This document shows positions 1 through 4,768 of a stretch of DNA of 6,478 bases, piece after piece. A program made the position numbers and the translations under genes. Position 1 is the stretch's first letter. Each line of letters opens with the position of its first letter. The stretch spans positions 1-6,478 of the forward strand of contig CAMWVZ010000058.1 in the NCBI GenBank assembly GCA_947177845.1. The letters run 5' to 3'. The notes beneath the pieces were generated by a model. That model worked only from the letters and a program-made list of their open reading frames with translations. It was not told the DNA's origin and searched no databases. This DNA is from an uncultured Bacteroidales bacterium. GTDB taxonomy: Bacteria > Bacteroidota > Bacteroidia > Bacteroidales > P3.

Positions 1-284
1 CCACCGTGGCAAGACGTTTCGCCTATCGGATAGGGGGATTTTTTCAGAACAACTATGCTACTTATACGGAGGATGAAGCCACTCCAGCGAAAGAATTGTA
101 TTCCTACGGATTTACCGTGGGCTTGGGCATTCCCGTGCGCAAGAGCCGCTCGCTTATCAACGTGGGCTTGCAGTTCGGGCAGACGGGTTCGCTCAAACGG
201 GGGCAGATTCGCGAGAATTTCATGCGCGTGGGCGTAAGTTTCTCGTCTATGGAAACATGGTTTGTGAAACCCAAATATGATTAG
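1..284 (+). CDS. Outer-membrane beta-barrel protein, C-terminal end (5' truncated by window)
   Basis: This is the last ~93 residues of a protein whose start lies left of the window; the frame is open from base 3, and the GTG at 6 is an internal valine codon, not a start. Seen: alternating hydrophobic/polar stretches typical of transmembrane beta strands (FAYRIGGFFQNNY, YGFTVGLGIPV, LINVGLQFGQTG, NFMRVGVSFS), separated by charged turns, and a tail SSMETWFVKPKYD. From memory of the family, this C-terminus matches FadL-like/OmpP1-type outer-membrane proteins of Bacteroidales that sit next to coaX and upstream of the TPR and lptC genes; coaX would be expected to the left. The role would be in the outer membrane, possibly a channel for hydrophobic substrates, but the substrate is unknown. 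The gene ends 42 bases before the ATG of the TPR gene, consistent with co-transcription. The barrel call is firm; the exact family is less so. Confidence 0.75.
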   Translation, partial: TVARRFAYRIGGFFQNNYATYTEDEATPAKELYSYGFTVGLGIPVRKSRSLINVGLQFGQTGSLKRGQIRENFMRVGVSFSSMETWFVKPKYD

Positions 285-326
285 AGGAAACGCAATATAA
301 GATTGATAAATAAAAAATTATTGAAT

Positions 327-1634
327 ATGAAGAAGTTGTTGATTTTGCCATTGGCACTTCTGGGAATTTCGGCTGCGTTTGCGCAGAAATACGGCGCCAC
401 GCCCGAAGACAGTATTACCTGCTTGCAGAACCTTTCCGTCTATCAGGAGTTCTACAAACAGAAAAACTACAACGATGCCTACGATGCTTGGAAGCAGGTG
501 CTGACCGTATGCCCCGCCACCTCCCTCAACACCTACATCCGCGGTGCGGCCATCCTCAAGACCCGCATCAACAAGGCTCCCGATGCCGAGACCCGCGCGG
601 GCTACATCGACGAGCTCATGAACCTCTACGATTTGCGTATGCAGTATTTCGGCGACCCCGGTCTGTGCAAGGGTACGAAGGCCAAGGACATGACCGTCTA
701 CAAACCCAAGCAGATACGCGAAGCCCTCGCGCTCTACGAGGAAGCTTTGGAGCAACCCTCCAAGCAGAAAGCCTATTGCAATGTGCCTTATAACTATTTC
801 GAGTGCGTTATCGATGCCTTCAAGGCCGATATACTCACCAAGGCCGACATCATCGCTGCCTACGAAAAGGCCATAGCCGTTCTCGACGGCATTGCGGCTT
901 CCCGCCCCGGCGACACCCTGCCGGCTTCCACCGAGGCGGCGATTACGCATCGTTTCGAGCCTTATGCCGCCTGTGAGGACCTTATCAGCATCTATACCGA
1001 GAAGTTCGAGGCCAACCAAGAAAACGCCGACTATCTGCGCAAGGCCACGTCCCTTATGGACAACCGCTCCTGCACCGACAACGACATCTTCTTCAAAATG
1101 GCCGAGGCCCTCTATAAATTGGAGCCTTCGCCCGAAAGCGCCTACCAAATGGCCAGCATGAACCGCTCGCGCAAACAGTATGCCGCCGTGGTGGACTATC
1201 TTACGCTCGAGGTTATGGAATCTATCGGCGAAGCCTATAAGGAACGCGCCTATCTCGTTTTGGCCGAAGCTTATATGAATCTCGGCCAGTTCACCAACGC
1301 CCGCAACGCCTGCCGCGAGGTGCTGAACCTGAATCCCGAAAGCGGCCGTGCCTATCTGCTTATGGGTCTGATTTATGCCGGTGGAGCGAGCACCTGCACG
1401 GGCGACGGTTCGCCTATCGCCGCGCGCGCACCCTATTGGGCGGCGGTGGATATGTTCAACAAGGCCAAGTCGGTCGACCCCTCGTTGAGCGAAACGGTGG
1501 CCTCGTTGGTTTCGAGCTACTCGGCGCACTTCCCCTCTTCCGACGACCTCTTCACCTATGGGTTCAAGGAGGGTGAAAGTTACACCATTTCCTGCTGGTT
1601 CAGCCACACCACCACAATCCGCGCACGTCGATAA
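327..1634 (+). CDS. Exported tetratricopeptide-repeat (TPR) protein, cysteine-rich
   Basis: A 435-residue secreted protein. I chose the ATG at 327 because it begins a clean Sec signal peptide (MKKLLILPLALLGISAAFA, cleavage before Q20); a TTG at 303 would only add eight polar residues in front. The mature protein is mostly helical with TPR-like pairs: residues ~35-75 (YQEFYKQKNYNDAYDAWKQV), ~308-345 (ERAYLVLAEAYMNLGQFTNA followed by LNLNPESGRAYLLMG, the clearest unit), and ~368-395 (AVDMFNKAKSVDPS). The C-terminal tail YTISCWFSHTTTIRARR recalls the conserved TTTxR end of related Bacteroidales TPR proteins. Ten cysteines are spread along the mature chain, which could form disulfides in the periplasm. 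Known: such TPR proteins lie between an outer-membrane protein gene and lptC in Bacteroidales. Inferred: a periplasmic scaffold or partner for envelope assembly; no catalytic motif is visible. The stop codon directly abuts the first lptC ATG. Confidence 0.85.
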   Translation: MKKLLILPLALLGISAAFAQKYGATPEDSITCLQNLSVYQEFYKQKNYNDAYDAWKQVLTVCPATSLNTYIRGAAILKTRINKAPDAETRAGYIDELMNLYDLRMQYFGDPGLCKGTKAKDMTVYKPKQIREALALYEEALEQPSKQKAYCNVPYNYFECVIDAFKADILTKADIIAAYEKAIAVLDGIAASRPGDTLPASTEAAITHRFEPYAACEDLISIYTEKFEANQENADYLRKATSLMDNRSCTDNDIFFKMAEALYKLEPSPESAYQMASMNRSRKQYAAVVDYLTLEVMESIGEAYKERAYLVLAEAYMNLGQFTNARNACREVLNLNPESGRAYLLMGLIYAGGASTCTGDGSPIAARAPYWAAVDMFNKAKSVDPSLSETVASLVSSYSAHFPSSDDLFTYGFKEGESYTISCWFSHTTTIRARR

Positions 1635-2198
1635 ATGGAGGTTATGCGTATTTTATCCTTGCATAAAACGGGCGTTTTCTGCGTTTTGCTTTTGGCTCTC
1701 GCGTCGTGCACGCAGAAAACGCCCGTCTATATGCCTTTCGACGATATTCATTCCGCCCCCCGCCAAAGCCTTTGCGGTTCGAGCAATATGGTTACCGAGG
1801 AGGGCAGGATGCAGATAGAGATGCAGTATCCGGCCATGCACAACTATACGGGCGAGGAGTCCGCCACGCCCGCGCAGGTGTTTCCGAGGGGCATCAAGTC
1901 GGTGTTCTACAATGAGGAGGGCACCGGAATCGACGTTCTGCTTTTCGCCGACTCGGCCATTAACTTTCAGAACGACAAGTTGATGAAATTCTACCGCAAC
2001 GTGCGGGTATACGATATGCGCACGCTGGACACCCTCTATACCGAGGCTTTGTATTGGAATCAGGACACGCACAAGATTTATTCGGATGTGTTCGTGCGCA
2101 AGGTGAGCCCCGGGCTGGTGCTCGAGGGCGAGGGTTTCGACTCGGACGAGCGCATGGAGAATGTGGTTTTGCGTAAGCCGAGGGGTGTGATTCGGTAG
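1635..2198 (+). CDS. lptC: LptC-like lipoprotein, LPS export periplasmic component
   Basis: A 187-residue lipoprotein. Its signal peptide ends in a clear lipobox, LALASC, with Cys25 as the acylation site, followed by T26-Q27. After a short linker, residues ~55-185 look like the all-beta OstA/LptC fold: short alternating strands such as VFPRGIKSVFYNEEG, IDVLLFADSAINF, KFYRNVRVYDM, TLYTEALYWNQDTHKIYSDVFV, and a closing EGEGFDSDERMENVVL. Known: in Bacteroidota, LptC is a lipoprotein-type protein of about this size that passes LPS from the inner-membrane LptBFG transporter toward LptA and the outer membrane. The start is either ATG 1635, directly adjacent to the preceding TAA, or ATG 1644 (MRILSLHKTG), which gives a more usual signal peptide; translational coupling with the TPR gene is likely either way. 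Odd: the signal-peptide coding region holds a perfect 17-bp inverted repeat, listed separately. Confidence 0.88.
   Translation: MEVMRILSLHKTGVFCVLLLALASCTQKTPVYMPFDDIHSAPRQSLCGSSNMVTEEGRMQIEMQYPAMHNYTGEESATPAQVFPRGIKSVFYNEEGTGIDVLLFADSAINFQNDKLMKFYRNVRVYDMRTLDTLYTEALYWNQDTHKIYSDVFVRKVSPGLVLEGEGFDSDERMENVVLRKPRGVIR
1668..1726. repeat. Perfect 17-bp inverted repeat within the lptC signal-peptide coding region
   Basis: Left arm 1668-1684 (ACGGGCGTTTTCTGCGT) is exactly complementary to right arm 1710-1726 (ACGCAGAAAACGCCCGT), with a 25-base loop at 1685-1709. Ten of 17 pairs are G:C, so an RNA hairpin would be stable. The arms are in register with the codons: the left arm starts at codon 12 and the right arm starts at codon 26, just after the lipobox cysteine, so the loop encodes the LLLALASC core. 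The left arm and first loop bases also contain a direct repeat of GCGTTTT (1672-1678 and 1681-1687). There is no T-tract on the plus strand after the hairpin, so it is not a standard terminator for lptC. Function unknown; the inverted repeat itself is certain. Confidence 0.95.
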
Positions 2199-2244
2199 AA
2201 AAGGGCGGTTAATAAAGTCGTTGAAAAAATAGCCCGGAGGGCGG

Positions 2245-2263
2245 TGGGGGTTCCCATTTTTTT
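2245..2263 (+). terminator. Possible weak terminator after lptC
   Basis: A four-base-pair stem TGGG/CCCA (2245-2248 with 2253-2256, loop GGTT), extendable by two G:T pairs, is followed at once by seven T's (2257-2263). It lies 46 bases after the lptC stop, in the only sizeable gap of the plus strand. The stem is short and the T-run could equally be the AT-rich part of the next gene's promoter, so this is tentative. Confidence 0.25.
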
Positions 2264-2265
2264 AC

Positions 2266-2273
2266 TACCTTTA
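2266..2273 (+). promoter_or_regulatory. Bacteroidetes-type -7 promoter element candidate
   Basis: TACCTTTA resembles the Bacteroidetes sigma-ABfr -7 consensus TAnnTTTG (seven of eight positions), and it follows a T-rich tract in the gap before the small exported protein. It lies 15 bases upstream of that gene's ATG at 2289, implying a very short leader. No convincing TTTG -33 element is seen at the expected distance (about 2242-2247), which lowers confidence. Confidence 0.4.
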
Positions 2274-2288
2274 CTCTCCGATTGCTAC

Positions 2289-2759
2289 ATGGATATGAAG
2301 CGTTTTCTTGCATCTATAGTATTGATTATGATAGGTCTCTGCGCGGTGACGGTTTCCCGCGCACAGAGTTCCTATATAGACCTTACGTTGGTTTCGGCGA
2401 AAGACTACAACCAGCCTTTGGCCAATTTCTCCCACGATGTGTTCGAGAACGCGTTCCGTATCTCCACAGACCGGGGCGATGTATGGCAGGAAGACATCAA
2501 CGATGCGTTGATGGTTTTCTTGGGTCTGCTCGAACCCGGCGTTTCCTACATCATTCAACACGAACCCACCTATTATTTCGTTTTTCAGTATAACGCCGCC
2601 AAAGATTCCTATTTGGTAATGAACAACAGTATAGGCGAGAAGAACGAAGCGATTTATGTAGACACCATGGAGGAGGCTTTGAGCGAGATGCTCAAGCTTC
2701 TGCAGATTTTCTATTCCAACACTTCGGTGTTCCAGCTCAAGGAATACAGCGCGTATTAA
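2289..2759 (+). CDS. Small exported protein of unknown function
   Basis: A 156-residue protein I do not recognise. The start is ATG 2289 (MDMKRFLASI) or ATG 2295 (MKRFLASI); an upstream GTG at 2244 would place polar-free extra residues before the signal peptide and overlap the promoter-like site. Residues 1-26 form a Sec signal peptide (LASIVLIMIGLCAVTVSRA, cleavage before Q27). The ~130-residue mature part lacks cysteine, has an apparently mixed alpha/beta character with aromatic-rich strands (SYIIQHEPTYYFVFQYN, DSYLVMNNSIGEKN), and ends with an amphipathic helix (TMEEALSEMLKLLQIFY) plus a short tail. No lipobox, so it is probably periplasmic or outer-membrane associated. It likely has its own promoter, and it ends four bases before the folB stop on the other strand. 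Real gene status is supported by the signal peptide and a full-length open frame. Confidence 0.7.
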   Translation: MDMKRFLASIVLIMIGLCAVTVSRAQSSYIDLTLVSAKDYNQPLANFSHDVFENAFRISTDRGDVWQEDINDALMVFLGLLEPGVSYIIQHEPTYYFVFQYNAAKDSYLVMNNSIGEKNEAIYVDTMEEALSEMLKLLQIFYSNTSVFQLKEYSAY

Positions 2760-2763
2760 GCGC

Positions 2764-3120
2764 CTATCGTTCCTGTTCCAGACACACGTTCACGTTTCCT
2801 ATTTTCTCTCCCAAGGGAGGATTGATTTTGCGCAGTTTGATTCCCGCTTTCTGTACTTGGGGAAATTCCGCGAAGATGCGGTCGAGGATGCGTTGCGCCA
2901 CATGTTCGATGAGTTTGGACGGCACGGACATTTCTTCCTTGATGCGGGCATAGACCTCGGCATAGTTCACGGTGTCGTCGAGGCAGTCGTTCCGCTGCGC
3001 TTTCCGTGTATCGGCATCCATCCACACATCTACGGAAAACCACGTTCCGATAAGCGTTTCTTCCTTAAAACACCCGTGATGGGCGTAAAATTCCATGTTT
3101 TCGATAGTAATGCGCGTCAC
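2764..3120 (-). CDS. folB: Dihydroneopterin aldolase FolB
   Basis: A 118-residue protein of the usual FolB length, converting 7,8-dihydroneopterin to 6-hydroxymethyl-7,8-dihydropterin plus glycolaldehyde in cytosolic folate synthesis. Seen: the N-terminal FYAHHGCFKEE motif with Glu21 aligning to the catalytic glutamate of the family; DDTVNYAEVY (residues 48-57); KLIEHVAQRI with Glu72, which aligns with the pterin-anchoring glutamate; and IKLRKINPPL with Lys98 at the position of the catalytic lysine. The start is GTG at 3120: the preceding lpxH stop TAG and this GTG share one base (TAGTG), implying translational re-initiation after lpxH. The frame stays open further upstream, but that part lies in lpxH and has no FolB similarity. 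It is the last gene of the minus-strand run; no terminator follows before the convergent gene. Confidence 0.93.
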   Translation of the reverse strand: MTRITIENMEFYAHHGCFKEETLIGTWFSVDVWMDADTRKAQRNDCLDDTVNYAEVYARIKEEMSVPSKLIEHVAQRILDRIFAEFPQVQKAGIKLRKINPPLGEKIGNVNVCLEQER

Positions 3121-3968
3121 TACAATTCGGTTTTTAGGTTTTGACCGTGCAAGGACAGGGTTTTTCCGTCGAAGGCTCCGTAGGAGAAATACTGAAGCCA
3201 ATCGCCCGTGTTGAGATAGAGGACGTTGCGCAGCTCCGACCGGTTGTCCCTGCATACCCGTGTATCGTCGAGGGAGTCTTCCGCGCCGCCTTGCGGCAAC
3301 AGTTCCGCCAACACCGGCCAATGGCGGTGGGCTAAGATAAAGGCGTCGACGGGTTCATGCTTTAAAAAATCGCGCATGAAACCCACCAGCAGCCTGTTTT
3401 TATCGCGTTCATGCGCCCTGCTCCTGCCACCCGATTGGCGGCTGCGGTGCGAGAAGTTCGAGGCGAATTTCTGCGCCCAATAGGGATGCACGGCGGCATA
3501 GAGGATATGTGATATTTTGGCGCTGAACACCTTTTTCATCAATTTGTAGCCGTGCTGCCCCGCGCCTAAGCCGTCGCCATGCCCCAACACGAATCTGCGA
3601 CCGTTTATCGTGGCGAGGGCGAGGTCTTTCATCACCTTAATTCCCAGTTCCTTTTCAAAAAAATCAAGATGCCATGCATCGTGATTGCCGCAGAAGAAAT
3701 ACACGGGAACACCCGCATCGGTCAGTTCGGCCAATTTGCCCAACAAGCGGATGTTGCCTTTCGGTACGGTATAACGATATTCAAACCAATAGTCAAACAC
3801 ATCGCCCAACAGAAAGAGCACGCCCATTTCGGCACGGTGCTCTTCTATCCACGCCACGATTTTTCGCTCCCGTTCGCGGCTTTCTTCATACGAGGGTGTG
3901 CCCAGATGAAAGTCGGAGACGAAATAGGCTTTTTGGTCTTGTTTGAGCGTTATATCAAGGGTTTGCAT
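3120..3968 (-). CDS. lpxH: UDP-2,3-diacylglucosamine diphosphatase LpxH (metallophosphoesterase)
   Basis: A 282-residue calcineurin-like phosphoesterase that hydrolyses UDP-2,3-diacylglucosamine to lipid X and UMP, the fourth step of lipid A synthesis at the inner-membrane face. Seen in order: SDFHLG (Asp19, His21), LGDVFDYWFEY (Asp56), GNHDAWH (Asn95, His96), LGHGDG (His130), AHRHWP (His214, His216), and YLNTGDW. Together these give the full two-metal site. An arginine-rich stretch at residues ~174-192 and a hydrophilic stretch at ~227-246 make it look slightly longer than Bacteroidales relatives as I recall them. The start is ATG 3968 (MQTLDITL), which overlaps the upstream lipoprotein by 14 bases; the open frame beyond it has no family similarity. 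The GHxH motif reads AHRH here, a Gly-to-Ala change next to metal ligands. A YbbF-like relative of LpxH is possible, but the motifs fit LpxH well. Confidence 0.9.
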   Translation of the reverse strand: MQTLDITLKQDQKAYFVSDFHLGTPSYEESRERERKIVAWIEEHRAEMGVLFLLGDVFDYWFEYRYTVPKGNIRLLGKLAELTDAGVPVYFFCGNHDAWHLDFFEKELGIKVMKDLALATINGRRFVLGHGDGLGAGQHGYKLMKKVFSAKISHILYAAVHPYWAQKFASNFSHRSRQSGGRSRAHERDKNRLLVGFMRDFLKHEPVDAFILAHRHWPVLAELLPQGGAEDSLDDTRVCRDNRSELRNVLYLNTGDWLQYFSYGAFDGKTLSLHGQNLKTEL

Positions 3969-4746
3969 TTGTATCGGAATTGAGGGTGCGTTGCCGTTGG
4001 TTTGCCTGCGCCCGGCGGAGTGTGGTGAGGAAACGGCGCACATGGGGGTTGTTAGGCTGCTGTTCCTGCATCCTCTGTGCGCAATCGAGCAGGAAGGCGA
4101 TGTCTTGCTCGCTCTCCATATCGAAGAGATCCTTGCCGGCAAGCTGTTTGTTCACCATGAAGACGGGCAGCAGGTTGTGGGTGTTCTCCGAACAGAGTTC
4201 CTGCGCCACGGTGCGTATGGTTTCTTGTGTTATATTAATATTAGACACGCAAGCTTCGTAGAGCGAATCCACGTTGTGGGTAAGGTAGCGGTTCTCCGCC
4301 CAAAGGTTTTCGGTTTTGTGGATTTCGTCCTGCGCTTCCAACAGCATTTGCTGATAGATTAGGGCGGTCTGCGCGAGGGTGTCGCGCAGGGAGGTGATGC
4401 GTGCGGTGGGAATGAGATTGTCGAAGTCGGCTTGCAGGGAGAGCGGGGAGGCGGGGGATGGCGGCAGGAAAAGCACAAGGAGGTTCTGTTGACCCTTGCC
4501 GCTTTGCAGGGCATACATACCCTCGCCGTTTTTGGGCACATACACACGTCCGCGGCCTTGTTTGTCGAGACGCACCGAATCTAAGAACACGGGGCCTTCG
4601 TCTGCCGAAATCTCCCAAAATGCCAACGCACGGCCCGCCCCGCCGTTCAGTTCCAATTCCACGCCGGGTGTTCTGCGCGTGCAGGAAACCGCCAAGAGGA
4701 TTATAAATAAGGTAAGGAGGGCGGACGCACCGATTCTTCGTTTCAT
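3955..4746 (-). CDS. DUF4369-like lipoprotein lacking a thioredoxin domain
   Basis: A 263-residue lipoprotein. Its signal peptide (MKRRIGASALLTLFIILLAVSC) ends in a lipobox with Cys22. Residues ~30-125 match the DUF4369 pattern of TlpA-like proteins: short strands, FLDSVRLDKQGRGRVYVP, then MYALQ and a hydrophobic strand LLVLFLPP. Residues ~130-250 are helical and resemble the linker that precedes thioredoxin in those proteins (NLLPVFMVNKQLAGKDLFD and a QQPNNPHVRRFLTTLRRAQ end). The chain then stops in a polar tail, with no CxxC and no thioredoxin fold. Known: full-length relatives are periplasm-facing lipoproteins with a redox domain; this one can have no such redox activity and may be a binding or structural protein. 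It starts 22 bases after glnS and overlaps lpxH by 14 bases, so it is part of the same transcript. The lipoprotein call is firm; the DUF4369 relation is moderately sure. Confidence 0.82.
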   Translation of the reverse strand: MKRRIGASALLTLFIILLAVSCTRRTPGVELELNGGAGRALAFWEISADEGPVFLDSVRLDKQGRGRVYVPKNGEGMYALQSGKGQQNLLVLFLPPSPASPLSLQADFDNLIPTARITSLRDTLAQTALIYQQMLLEAQDEIHKTENLWAENRYLTHNVDSLYEACVSNINITQETIRTVAQELCSENTHNLLPVFMVNKQLAGKDLFDMESEQDIAFLLDCAQRMQEQQPNNPHVRRFLTTLRRAQANQRQRTLNSDTNANP

Positions 4747-4768
4747 ACGCTTGGTTGTATGGGGAAGA

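Noticed and set aside
303..326. TTG start eight codons upstream for the TPR gene
   Set aside because: ATG 327 directly begins a standard signal peptide; the extension adds only polar residues and uses a rare start.
318..1607. Minus-strand open frame of 429 codons antisense to the TPR gene
   Set aside because: Low-complexity Gly/Val/Arg/His composition typical of an antisense shadow; the sense frame has a signal peptide, TPR units and operon context.
2232..2242. GCCC/GGGC hairpin after lptC as a terminator
   Set aside because: Only four pairs with a three-base loop and no T-tract following.
2244..2288. GTG start for the small exported protein
   Set aside because: It would put 15 extra residues before the signal peptide and run through the terminator-like and promoter-like bases; ATG 2289 or 2295 fits better.
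2749..2763. GCGC...GCGC hairpin at the convergent gene junction
   Set aside because: Four-pair stem with a seven-base loop and no T-tract in either direction; expected by chance.
2806..2829. Palindrome CTCCCAAGGGAG (2808-2819) followed by ATTGATTTT as terminator for the exported protein gene
   Set aside because: It lies inside folB, encoding its conserved NPPLG region, the loop is too tight for the full stem, and the T-run is interrupted.
3955..3968. Frameshifted thioredoxin domain after the DUF4369-like lipoprotein
   Set aside because: The sequence beyond the stop in all frames is explained by lpxH, whose metallophosphoesterase motifs begin within 20 residues of its start.
4441..4470. G-rich plus-strand run as a possible G-quadruplex
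   Set aside because: Runs are irregular and lie within the lipoprotein gene, where they reflect Pro/Ser codons on the minus strand (PPSPASPLS).
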